Source of the DNA: Hirsutella rhossiliensis
Taxonomy: Eukaryota > Ascomycota > Sordariomycetes > Hypocreales > Ophiocordycipitaceae
Reading direction: 5' to 3'
NCBI RefSeq assembly: GCF_020360975.1
Contig: NW_025408669.1
Coordinates: forward strand, 4,836,001-4,900,000
Length of the DNA stretch: 64,000 nt
A program made the position numbers and the translations under genes. Shown in pieces: positions 20,962 through 30,891 of this stretch. The first letter of the stretch is position 1. The number at the start of each line of letters is the position of its first letter. The notes below the pieces were generated by a model that saw only the letters and a list, made by a program, of their open reading frames with translations, did no database searches and had not been told where the DNA came from.

Positions 20962-22699
20962 ACCGTGTCGATGGCTTCCTGGCGTCACGGTCGCTGCATA
21001 GAGAGCTCCAAGCGGATGAGAGAAGCGAACGAGGTCGGACGGAGTCGAGATTGAAAGCTAAGGAGCGTGTGCGTCTTGTTGTTCCAAGAGGTGTGTATAA
21101 GCGAGAGAAGGCGAGGAAAGGAGTGGACGAGCAGCCAAAACCGGGCTCTTGGATCGCGAGTGGCTTGGTCAAAGCAGACAGGACAAATGAGTGTACGGCC
21201 GTTGGCGACGAAGCGGAGACGACGAGAGAGAGGACCGTCAAAAGGGGTCCCGTCTGTTATGACCATGCCTACCGCATCTGCGCAAACCCACCGGGGGGGC
21301 CAAGCCCTTTCTTTCCTCAGCCAACTGCGGGAAGGGTTGCGGACAGGGATATCAGCCACCCCTCCAATCAGCGCGAGGCGCTCTTACAGAACTCATTTCC
21401 TTATTCGGTGGGTCGGCCAATCGTACGGGCGAGACATGTTGAGCCGAAATGGAGAGCCCCGCTCGGCGTTCATAGTTTTATTATTGCCCATGTTATTAAT
21501 AGCGCTTACGTCGCCTGATCTTCCCTCACCTCGAGTCTCGGTCTGGCCGGATTTCGAACAGAAATGGAAAAAGGAACGAACCCCCCCACAAAAACCTCGA
21601 GCAGCTGTCGCTCAGCGAATAGAATCAGCCGCTGAGCACAAGGGTCCCCTATCGTCATCTCGACTCGCAATAAGACAGACATCATCTAGAAGCCGTGCGT
21701 TACCGTTTTTTTTTCCTCGTCGCATGCGCCGAACCCGCCAGCAAGGACTGGTTGCCTGGGGAGTCTGCTCGAGGGCCAGCTTGGTGAACCAGTTGTTTGT
21801 TGTTCGACGACCGACAGACTCGCAATCGCGATCCGACCGAACCGTGGGGGCGCGATCCATCGCCAGGCCCTGCACCTAGACTCTCGCTAATCGACAGCCA
21901 AGCAGACAATCGCGAGGATGCTTCCAAGTCGGCCCTTGGCCTGCGGCTCCACCATCCTGTGCCCTAATCAAGGGCCAACAATGCGCCGTATTCTCCCTCT
22001 TGCGACCCCATGCCCAGACCAAACAATCCGGACTTGCTCATAGCCTCCTCGATGGACCGAACAGGGAGCTGCAAGGCTGAGCCGAATATTTATTGCAGCA
22101 ATCCAGCGGGCAACGAATCTAATCATAATCGGACAGCTGTCATGACCAGTCCCAACAGTCGGCCTGATATGCTCGCATGTCTGGCGAAACAGCTCGCTGG
22201 TCATGATGATGGATCACCCTCGATTAGTGTCCAGCGTTCCGCGCCAGGAAAAAAACAACTGCTGGTGATGCGGGCTTCGCACAGGGAGAGCCGCGGGTTT
22301 CTCCGCCAAACGGCAGCGACACTGCGGTGCGCTTTGAGGTTCTTTGCCATGCCAGACTCACTCGCGGCTTGCTATACCCAGCGAAGCCACGGTCTTTATT
22401 TGACCAACGAATGAAGGGCAGGCCCTTGCTGATCGAGAAGCGACGGCCTTCCCTGCCGTCAATATTATAACCGTTGGCTCTTCCACCTAGTCGCCCTGCC
22501 GTACCTGCCGCAAATCGAGTTTGCAGCTTGGCTCGTCCAACCTGGCCGCTGCTCGATAAATGTTTCACATTTCTCTTTCTATCTCTCCCATTGTGCCTCA
22601 TGCAAGACACCATTTTCCCTAGTGATCGGTCCGGAGCCAGGTCTAAGTACACGCGAAAATGTGATACAAGGGTAGGGGACTGTGTGCCTCCAGGGAGCA
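20962..22699. other. SUN-gene upstream region and MEF2 3' flank
   Basis: About 1.7 kb. Frames of up to 270 codons exist on the plus strand but have an unbiased composition, no splice-compatible partners and no recognisable motif. I see no gene or repeat here; it is most likely promoter and long 5' leader. Confidence 0.5.
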
Positions 22700-25273
22700 T
22701 CAAAGGCCCTTTTCCCTATGCCCGACGACCTTGGCAAACGAGTCGAAAGACATTGTCATGGAGTGACGGCCAGCCGTTTTGCTGCGTAGATGATCATCGT
22801 AATTCAGCATCTCCTTATATGGCACTTTGGCCACAATCTCCACCATGCGACTCGTCGACCGCTTGCCTCTGAGCGACGTCACCGACTCGTACGGATCAGG
22901 GGGCGCATAGATCCTGGACACATCAATGAGGTTGTCTCCTGTTGACTCTGCTGACCGATCTGTGACCTCGAGGATGTGGCCGCCGGCGCCGGCCGTGATG
23001 TCGTGCTGCACCGTTCCTGCCGCTGCCTCTGGGCACGTTATGTGCGCCAACATAATGGGCTCTAGAATGCCAATCTGACCTTTGTCGAATGCCTCGCGAA
23101 GGGCCGCCTGTACGGCCGTTCTTGCCGCGCTGCTGAAATGGCCTCCACTTGGACTCTCCAGCGCACCGTCGGACGCGTCGAGCGAAACCCTGACGTGGCA
23201 ACCGTGAACCGGGGACGCACGTCGAGGGCCCCGGGCCAGGCCGGCGATGGCGCCATTCAAGAGCTGCTGACGAGCCTCGTCCGCGTCAAATTTTAGCGAC
23301 ACTGGTATGTCAATGTCAAAGACGTTGCCGTCTCTTTCGAAGCCATATTCTCCTGGGCCCTGGCTTTGGTGCTCATCCATCGGCTCCAGCGTAACGGTGC
23401 ATGAAGCTTTTCCAGGCTTGCTGGCTATTGCACGGTCAAACACGGCGTACTGCGGTTGCGTGGGCATCGTGACACATTCTTTGTAGTCAACCTCGATTTG
23501 CCCAAACTCGGCATCTATCTTGTGCCTCTGCCTCATGTTATAGACGGACACATCCAGGTGAAGCTTGCCCATCCCCTGGACTGTGAACTGATCAGTCTTG
23601 GGATCTCGAGTCCACCGTAGACTCGGGTCCTCTCGGGAGGCGTTTTCCAGAGCCACTTGAAGTTGCTGTGCCGCGACGTTTCCGTAAGGGTCGACCTGCA
23701 AGAACGCAACGGGGGGTGGGATCTCTGGTGGCCGGACCTGTATGTGGCGGAGGCGCTCAACGAGCGGCTTCCCGGTTCTTGTGGTAATCAATGTGTCTCC
23801 GCTTCTTGCCCTTTTAAGTCCCTTGAGTGCTCCGATCTGTCCGACGCGGAGCTCTTGCACCTCTTGCGTCTTCGACGCTGAGATTTGGAGTATGCCCATG
23901 GGTCGTTCTTGAACCATCATGTTGGCGTTGAAGGTGGATGCGTTTCGCGTCAACGTTCCGTGGTAGACGCGCACGAAGCTGATGACGCCTTCTCTGGGGT
24001 GATTGAATACTTTGAAGACGGACGCGACCGAGGCAACATTTTCACGGCCGCCTTGCTCTCCGAGAAGGTTCCCAAGCCGATGCTTGAAGGGTCCAAGCCG
24101 CACCTCGACGTCTGGTCTCTCAGACGGGCAGGGCAAATAATCGGCTATGGCGTCCATCAACGGCTCGACTCCGATGTGGCGGAAGCTGGATCCTGCGAAA
24201 ACGGGAATGAGACGACCATCGCCGCTGCGGATTGCCCTTCTGATCGCCTGCTTTAGCAGGGACGCCGGGATCTCTGCATCCTCAGCCAGAAACTCATCCA
24301 TGACTACCTCGTCGAATTCAGCAAGGCCCTCGATCAAATGCTGCCTTGCGAGTTGTGCCTCCTCAAGCAGGGCCGGGTTCGAGCTCGAGAGCACCTCCGC
24401 CAACTCTTCGGGGCCGTATCGAACCTTGTGCCTTTCAGATTTCCATCGATATCCCACGCCATCGATGATGTCGATGACGCCCACAAATTCTTCTCTTTCC
24501 CACCAGGGTATCTGGCAGACGAGCGGCCAGCCCTTGAGCCTGGCGCCGACCTCAAGGACCGACTTCTTGAAGGAGGCGCCCTCGCGGTCCAGCTTGTTGC
24601 AGTACACGACGCGCGGAATGTTGAGCTCGTGAGCAGAAGCCCAGACTCGCTCGGTGTGAGCCTCGACACCTTTGACCGAGTCTATGATGCAGACGGCGCC
24701 GTCAAGAATCGGGAGGCATCGATCGACCTCGAATCTAAAGTCCTGGTGGCCGGGGGTGTCAATCAAATTGACAGTCTTGGGTTGTGTGCCGGGTGGACAA
24801 TTCTGGGCCAAGGGCCAGTGGAAGGTGATGGCGGCCGATTGAATGGTGATGCCTCGCTCCCTCTCGAGCTCCAAGAAGTCGGTGACGGTGTTTCCAGAGT
24901 CCACATCTACAGGGCAATCAGTAGACTGGAGCAAGGTTGCCGAAAGGCTCTAGTGTCACCTACCCCCGACTCGCTGCGTGACACCACTGTAGTAGAGCAT
25001 CCGCTCTGTCGTGGTCGTCTTGCCCTATGTCCCAACATGAGCTCCAAAGTCGTCAATCAAGAGGACACAAAGAGAGCATACAGCATCTACGTGGGCGATG
25101 ATGCCAATGTTGCGGATGTCCTCGAGGCGGGTGTCATGACGAGCCGGGGCATCGGCATGGCCGTGAAGCCAACAGCGGCCGACGGCTCCTCGCAACGCCA
25201 GGCGACCTTTTGCCCTTGCAGAGAGGCATACCGACGCGGACGGCATCCTGCGGGAAAGCGTCGAGTGGATCAT
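22700..25273 (-). CDS. mef2: Mitochondrial elongation factor G2 / ribosome-releasing factor 2
   Basis: GTPase that splits mitochondrial ribosomes with RRF during recycling. Exons on the minus strand are 25273-25082, 25024-24964 and 24906-22700 (two 57-bp introns), 819 residues, the typical length. The N-terminal ~45 residues are basic and hydroxylated (mitochondrial import). The G1 motif AHVDAGKT (60-67) is split exactly by intron 1. Other motifs are RERGIT (100-105), G3 DTPGH (134-138) and G4 NKLD (188-191). EF-G domains II-V follow, with the conserved VDYKECVT and GGHFSS regions. The 61-nt exon 2 is easily missed but is needed to complete the P-loop and give TERMLYYSGVTQRVGD. Confidence 0.95.
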
Positions 25274-26817
25274 GTCGCCCGATGCAGCTTATGCGGGAGC
25301 ATCCCGTCACTTCTCCTTCCACGTGAGGCCTGTGGCATGCCGGTTGACGGCGAGCCTCTGTTGTTGTGAGACGTCGTCTGCAGGGACTCGAGAGGGTGGC
25401 CAACTATCGAGGCAATCAAGTTACGCAAGGTTGGCTTCGAGGTGACGAGCTGCTGGTTTTCTGTTCCTGCCTCCGGAGCTGTCCAAATCGGGTAGGCGGT
25501 GAAGATAAGTACTTGGGATACTTGAAGCAGCTCCCATCCACCCAAACGGGACCAGACGTCGGTGGTGACCAGCTTGCCGCTCCTCAAAGGAATAGCAAGT
25601 TCTCTAAGTCGCATGGGAACCTCTCGTCGACCGTGGAAAAGGCATCTGCACGTCGATGATCTGAAGCTATTTTATCCCAGGCTGGCGTCGCATTGACTAC
25701 GGTTTGGAATGGAATCCGAATCTTCATGTTCTTGGCTCGAACATGGTATCTCGTGGTCCACGTCTAGTATTATCCGTGCATGTTTGCTTGCCTACGCCGG
25801 CTGTTGGACCATCAAAACTATTATACCAGTGACCACAAAGGGGTGGCTGGTAAAAGTGGCTCCCAAGGGCACCTCTATCCCCTCCCAGGATCCGTCTCTT
25901 CGGACTACTGCCATAGGAGAATTATGAAATGCGGCTCCAAGAGCCCAACGGCCCCCGCCAGAGACGGAGACGCGCAAACGGGGACGGGGGCGTCCGAAAT
26001 GGGAGAGCGGACCCTCTGTCGTAGCGAAGAGAAGATGTGCTCCGGCTAGGATCAGAACCAGCTGTCGGATCGTATCAAGTTACGGGCCAGCACTACGGAC
26101 ATGGCCAGGGGGTGTGAGGATGTAATTTTCTTTTCTTCCTTCTTTTACATGAGAGATGATGCAATATGGTTATCCCTGCGTATCCAGCATCTTTCCAGGT
26201 GCTTTCAACACCATCTGCATACATAGAACTAGAATATCTAATGCCTTGGAGGTTGGAGGTTGCCCATCATGTGCAGCCCCGTGGATGATGTGAAGCTACG
26301 AATACGGTAGGCGTCAGAGCAGAGAGAATGGACTTTGTAATCCACGTTAATAACACCTTCGTTGAGGGTGCCCCTATTCTGCCCTGTGTAGCGGTATTTT
26401 ACCAGCTTGACAGTGCTGTAGCTTGCAGGTATTATATCTAGTTTTCAGTCCCCCCAGAATCAGAACTTCAGTTAGTACCTAGATACTTTAGATAGCAGGC
26501 TCGAGCACCGGATTAGTAACCACGGGGCTCTCCGCAACACCTGCTGCTATTATCAAGTTCTTACGGTACCTAGTTACCAGGTATATACGGAGTACGTCAC
26601 TTCCAAGCTCAAGTCGTCCGCGTAACGCTAGTTCCATCTTTCTTTCGCCCTTCCTCTCTCGCGTCGCGAAAGCCTCATCTTCCCAACCTTTGAGCCCAAG
26701 CCTCTGCTCTCCAGTCATCTCTAGCTAGCGCCTCTGTCCACACAACGCACACTCTCATCTTCTCCTCGGACTCGTGTTTTTCAGCCACCGCATCTCGCGC
26801 AGCCGCAATTCGCCGTC
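25274..26817. promoter_or_regulatory. Divergent intergenic region between MEF2 and the TVP15-type gene
   Basis: About 1.5 kb between two start codons. It contains the reverse copy of the 103-bp repeat (26331-26412), a local drop in GC from about 26100 to 26600, and CT-rich sequence directly upstream of 26818. No supported coding sequence. Confidence 0.5.
26331..26412 (-). repeat. Diverged reverse copy of the 103-bp repeat
   Basis: Read on the minus strand it matches the units at 1983-2190 in order: CTTGAC-like CTGTCAAG, AATACCG, AGAATAGGGGCACCC, GGTGTTATTAA and TACAAAGTC. The middle is diverged and a few bases are missing. Orientation and order of the matching blocks are kept over about 80 bp, so a chance match is unlikely. 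Confidence 0.65.
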
Positions 26818-27458
26818 ATGGAACTCTCCGACATCTTGTACGTGTCGCCGGGCCAGCCCAGTCTCAATTGGAGCTAGGAACTGACTCTTTGCGCCCCTTG
26901 CTCCAGTCGCTTCGTCAACTTGGCTCTCGGTGCCATCACCGTCCTCGGCGGCATCGCGCAAATATTCGGCTTCAGGCTGTGCGTTTGACCCCTGACTAGC
27001 TTCGTTCGAATGTTCCGACCGAAACATCCGCTGACTGCCGAGCTCAGCTCAACCATCGTCGTCGGTGCCTACATGATTGTCTTTGGTCTCGCCATCGCTC
27101 TGCTGGGTATGAAGCTCCTCGTCGTCAATGGGACGTGCACTCCTGCTGACGCTCGGGCCAGAGTTCCAGATTCCTCCTCAAATCTCCCGATATGCCTCCT
27201 TCCTCTTCTCCTTTGTCGGCCGAGGTGCTTGTAGGTTCTCCAGCTCACCAGTGAACATACCTCAAATACTGATCGTTCCTAGTCTACATTTTCCTTGGCG
27301 GCTTGCTACTGGGTGACATGGTCATCCAGAAGATCGCAGGTGGCATTGTCGGCATCGTCGGCATCGGCTATGTCGTCCTCGAATTCGTCCCTTCAATCGA
27401 GCCCCCAACAAACATGCGTGAGGCCGATGTCGCAGGCTGGGGCGCTGAGCAGGTCTAG
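26818..27458 (+). CDS. tvp15: COPI-associated Golgi membrane protein, Tvp15 type
   Basis: Small tetraspanning membrane protein of late Golgi vesicles (COPI-associated family). Five exons (26818-26837, 26907-26978, 27048-27106, 27162-27230, 27283-27458) are joined across introns of 69, 69, 55 and 51-52 bp, giving 131 residues. Hydrophobic segments are near 9-30, 33-50, 62-85 and 88-108 (VNLALGAITVLGGIAQIF, STIVVGAYMIVFGLAIALL, YIFLGGLLLG, IAGGIVGIVGIGYVVLEF). The loop LEFQIPPQISRYASF is the family's best-conserved part. The first exon is only 20 nt (MELSDI plus two bases). The C-terminus ends EADVAGWGAEQV with TAG; see the downstream tail entry for evidence that the protein may once have been longer. 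Confidence 0.85.
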
Positions 27459-27906
27459 GCAAGACCTGCGCAAGTGCTCCCGGAGCATAGGGCAACGACT
27501 TTAACAAGTTCCTCGAGACATCGCGCTTCGGTCAACGAGCTGCACAAGGCGGCGCAAGAGATGGAGCAAATCGCCGACAAATTCAAGACCGCCGGGTAAA
27601 GGCGATGGAACCCATGTACTTTTACGGTTCAAGGGTAGACAGGGAACGAGATTGATGCGGACGGCTTGACGGGCTGAGTGGAAGAGTAGTGGTTCGTCGA
27701 TAGAAGAAGCAAAGAGCATTCTCTTCCCCCTTCGCGCGACCTGCCGACTGGTCCAAGAGAGATTGCCCGGAACTTTGGCCCTGTTCAATTTGAATACGCA
27801 GTAATGTTACCACGGACACTCCCATCGGATAAAGGGGAAAGACCTCACGCCTCGAATGGTATCCCACATTTCTGCATCCCGTACCTTATCGCCAGCCCAT
27901 CGCCGC
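27459..27906 (+). other. 3' flank with a coding-like tail in shifted frames
   Basis: Just after the TVP15 stop, 27491-27526 reads GNDFNKFLETSR. One base out of that frame, 27528-27599 reads SVNELHKAAQEMEQIADKFKTAG followed by TAA. Together they resemble an amphipathic C-terminal helix separated from the gene by a stop and one frameshift. This may be a lost C-terminal extension, an unrecognised alternative exon, or chance. The rest (27600-27906) is a 3' intergenic region shared with the convergent small gene. Confidence 0.35.
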
Positions 27907-28194
27907 CTACTTCCACTGACCCGCGTCCTCGACGCCCTTGGCCACGCCCGTCGCGCCGCTCTCGACGCCGGTCCCGAGGGAGCCCAGCGCATTGCCGACG
28001 GGCTTGCCCGCGTCCCCCGTGGCGCCCGAGATGGTGTCGCCCACGCCCCTCGTCGCGGCGCCCGTTACGCCGCCCACGGTCCGCGCCACTCCGCCCACCA
28101 CGTTGCCCAGCGTGCTGGTTGTGAACTTTGCGACGCCGGCGGCCTGGTCGCCCGTCGTGTTTGCCGTCTTGGAGACCCTGTCGTTGGAGGACAT
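27907..28194 (-). CDS. Small Gly/Ala/Thr-rich LEA-like protein
   Basis: A single exon encodes 95 residues (MSSNDRVSKTANTTGDQAAG to ...GVEDAGQWK). It has a repeating pattern of GG-V-[AT]-x-[TG]-V-G and G-[AD]-T-x-G, no Cys, few large hydrophobics, no signal peptide and no membrane segment. Composition resembles group-3 LEA/CsbD-like stress proteins, which suggests desiccation or stress protection, but this is by composition only. The codon usage is strongly C/G-ending like its neighbours, which argues that it is real. Confidence 0.7.
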   Translation of the reverse strand: MSSNDRVSKTANTTGDQAAGVAKFTTSTLGNVVGGVARTVGGVTGAATRGVGDTISGATGDAGKPVGNALGSLGTGVESGATGVAKGVEDAGQWK

Positions 28195-28671
28195 GGCGGG
28201 TCGGTGCTGTGCGTCTGAGGTTTGTGTTTGATGAATGAGAGGTGGGATCGGATACGAGTCGTCCGAGTTTGGTGACTAGGGGTCTCTGCGCTTGAACCGA
28301 GGCACTTGAGGTAATAGAGGGTTTTCCAGAGTTACGCTGAAATCTAGGAAAGGCGGACTTTTATGGCTCGGCCGTAGCCTTGGCGGCAGGCAGGGACAGA
28401 CAGCTTGGGATAAACAAGATGATGAAGCAGCACAAGGTCCATCTTTCATGACGTTATGACGTCAGCCTGATGCATCTTCAATCTCGATCGCGCATCCCAG
28501 CAGAGCTGAGAGCCAGCTGCTCGCGGCACGGTGACATGTGATCCTTCTTTCCAAGAAACAGGTTGGGTGAAGAGCGAACCAAGGAGCCTCAAGGCAAGCC
28601 TGCGTCGCGTTTCTTGCCCAAAGCAGTAGGTCAGCAGCCCATCCTCGCCACGGAGCTACGTCGCCGCGTCA
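28195..28671. promoter_or_regulatory. Promoter of the LEA-like gene / 3' flank of DBP7
   Basis: About 480 bp, upstream of the LEA-like start at 28194. A near-palindrome CATGACGTTATGACGTCA (28448-28465) includes TGACGTCA (28458-28465), a perfect CRE/ATF-type bZIP site. That fits stress regulation of the LEA-like gene. No coding sequence. Confidence 0.55.
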
Positions 28672-30891
28672 TTACCCGATGTTGAACTCGTCGGCCGTTG
28701 CCTTCATCAGCATCCTGCTCTTCATCCTGATGATGTCGCGCGGGGGCTTCTGCTCTTGCGTGTGCCCCATGGCCGCGTCCTTTGGACCCTTCCTCGCCTT
28801 GCGTTCGACCCCTGCGCCGATGCCGCCGGGGGCCTCTCTCAAGCCGAAGCTCTTCGCCGCATGACCCAAGTGCAGCTCGGTGAGGTTAAAGTGCACACGC
28901 TCCTCCTTGACATGCGTAGCATAGGCCCGGATGTGTGATCTGAAGCCGCTCCGTGCCAGGTCCAGCCGTTGGGTATCGTTGAGGAGGCGCTGTTCAAAGT
29001 GAAGTTGCATGGATTCCGCCTTGTCGTGGTATGAAGATCCGTCTGCGGGTGTCGCAGACGTCTCGACCGGAAACTCGAGCTTGGCCACGAGCCCAGTCTT
29101 GAGAACTGACTCGTAAGAAAGCGACGTGGGCGATGTGGATGACTTGAGGAGTTCTATATAGCCCTCCTCCGGCCCCGGAAGAAGGAATAGCACGGCATCA
29201 CCAGGGCGTCCAGCTCGAGCCGTCCGACCCACGCGGTGAATGTGATCTGCGAAGCTAAAGGCCGGATCGTACTCGATGACCAAGTCGACAGACGGGATGT
29301 CAAGACCACGAGACGAGACGTCTGTGGTGATTAGCACCGACGGAGACTTGCACGCGGAAAACGACCGCAGCGTTGCTGTCCGAACTGGCTGGCTGAGCGA
29401 TCCGTGCATCCTGTGCAAGATGACTTCCGGGCTAGCCGCAGAGGTGACGTATGCCGCCTTGGACACTGTCTTGGCAGTTTGTTCTGCCTCCTTTGGCAAA
29501 GGAGCCGGGAGGGCTGAGTCGTCTGGATGCCGGAGAAGCTCGTAGTGAAAGTCGACCGAGTCGGCACAAGACATGAAGATGATGGCTTTCATTATACGGC
29601 CGCGGCGAGAGAAGATGGACTTGAGGTGCGCCACCAGCGTCACCAGGCGGAGTTTCGACGGCACGATAATGTACGACTGATGCAGTTGCGCAGGAGCCTT
29701 GTGGACTGCATTGTCTTCCGGCTCGTCGGCAGCGTCCTTTTCAGCCGCTAAAAGTGTGGCATCAGTAAGACTGAGTTCACCAAGCTTCTGCACATTCATC
29801 TTCATGGTGGCGGAGCAGAGGACGGTGACACGCCTGGTAGGGAGTGCGTCAAGCGCCGTGCCGTTTGTTGTTGTTTTGGAAACGGGCAGGTCCCGCAGCG
29901 CAGATATGGCCTTTTGCAGATCTTGCTCGAAGCCAAGGTCCATCAATCGGTCGCCCTCATCCAGTATCAACCAGCGGACAGTTGCGAAGCTCAGAGCCTT
30001 TGTGTTGTCTATGTGATCGGCCAACCGACCGGGGGTGGCGACGAGAAAGTTGACGCCCTTCCGAATTCTTGCCTTTTCGGCCTTTTTTGACTCTCCGCCG
30101 GTGATTGCGGTGGAAACAAGCCACGGAAAGGGCCGAATGAGTTGCTCGAGGACCTCATGGACCTGCCTAGCCAGCTCGCGGGTTGGCGAGACAATGATGG
30201 CAAAGATGCCGGAATCTCGGTGAAGTTGCTTGCCCCCAGCAGAGCCACTCAGGAGCAGGACACGATGGAGAATCGGGAGGAGATAGGAGAACGTCTTGCC
30301 CGAACCGGTTTCTGCTTGCACAAATGCATCAGACGTGCTCGATAGCAAGTGCGGAATGACCTTTTGCTGGATGGCTGTTGGGCGATTCAGATTCATCTTG
30401 GCCAGCTCGTCCACCAGCCGCGACGACAGGGTAAGGGACCCAAAGTTGGCGACATCGGCGAGCGGCGCGTTGGAAGGCTGCGGCGCTTCCCATTCTTCTT
30501 GTTCCGCCGCAGCCGTCGTCTGGGTTGGGTTGTACGAGAAGAGCCGGGAAACGACTTGTCGAGACCCCTTGCCTGAGTCCGCCGCAGGATTCCTGTGTCG
30601 ATTGGGGAGGTCGGATGGAGCTCCATGGTCGGTGCCAGGGTCATCGTGTGTTGGAAGCCCCGAACGGGCACCTGCATCTCCCTTGGATCTCTCGCCCTCG
30701 ACTCGGCGACGTTTCGCGAAGCGTTGTTCCTCGACATCGTTGTCCTGGGTAGTCGCGGGGCGTGACGTTGCGAGTTTGGCGCTCCTTTCGGCGCGCTTCC
30801 TGTCCCGCCACCGGCCTCCCCTGAATTTGACTTGGGGCTTGAACGGCTCACTTCCGAGCTCGAAATTGAGCAGCATTCCATCGTCGGCCAT
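28672..30891 (-). CDS. dbp7: ATP-dependent RNA helicase Dbp7
   Basis: Nucleolar DEAD-box-family helicase for early 60S ribosomal subunit assembly. Single exon, 739 residues, starting MADDGMLLNFELGSEP. The basic N-terminal region (about 20-110) carries nuclear-localisation-type clusters (KRRRVEGERSK). Helicase motifs are Q-motif PTAIQQ (171-176), motif I AETGSGKT (193-200), Ia PTREL, Ib TPGRL, and motif II DEGD (311-314), the variant typical of Dbp7 orthologues rather than a mutation. They continue with motif III SAT and motif VI HRVGRTARAG. The C-terminal region is basic and ends MKATADEFNIG. The PPR gene lies head-to-head about 2 kb away. Confidence 0.96.
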   Translation of the reverse strand: MADDGMLLNFELGSEPFKPQVKFRGGRWRDRKRAERSAKLATSRPATTQDNDVEEQRFAKRRRVEGERSKGDAGARSGLPTHDDPGTDHGAPSDLPNRHRNPAADSGKGSRQVVSRLFSYNPTQTTAAAEQEEWEAPQPSNAPLADVANFGSLTLSSRLVDELAKMNLNRPTAIQQKVIPHLLSSTSDAFVQAETGSGKTFSYLLPILHRVLLLSGSAGGKQLHRDSGIFAIIVSPTRELARQVHEVLEQLIRPFPWLVSTAITGGESKKAEKARIRKGVNFLVATPGRLADHIDNTKALSFATVRWLILDEGDRLMDLGFEQDLQKAISALRDLPVSKTTTNGTALDALPTRRVTVLCSATMKMNVQKLGELSLTDATLLAAEKDAADEPEDNAVHKAPAQLHQSYIIVPSKLRLVTLVAHLKSIFSRRGRIMKAIIFMSCADSVDFHYELLRHPDDSALPAPLPKEAEQTAKTVSKAAYVTSAASPEVILHRMHGSLSQPVRTATLRSFSACKSPSVLITTDVSSRGLDIPSVDLVIEYDPAFSFADHIHRVGRTARAGRPGDAVLFLLPGPEEGYIELLKSSTSPTSLSYESVLKTGLVAKLEFPVETSATPADGSSYHDKAESMQLHFEQRLLNDTQRLDLARSGFRSHIRAYATHVKEERVHFNLTELHLGHAAKSFGLREAPGGIGAGVERKARKGPKDAAMGHTQEQKPPRDIIRMKSRMLMKATADEFNIG

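Noticed and set aside
28672..30891. DEGD instead of DEAD in Dbp7 motif II as a loss-of-function change
   Set aside because: DEGD is the usual form in Dbp7 orthologues, and all other helicase motifs are intact.
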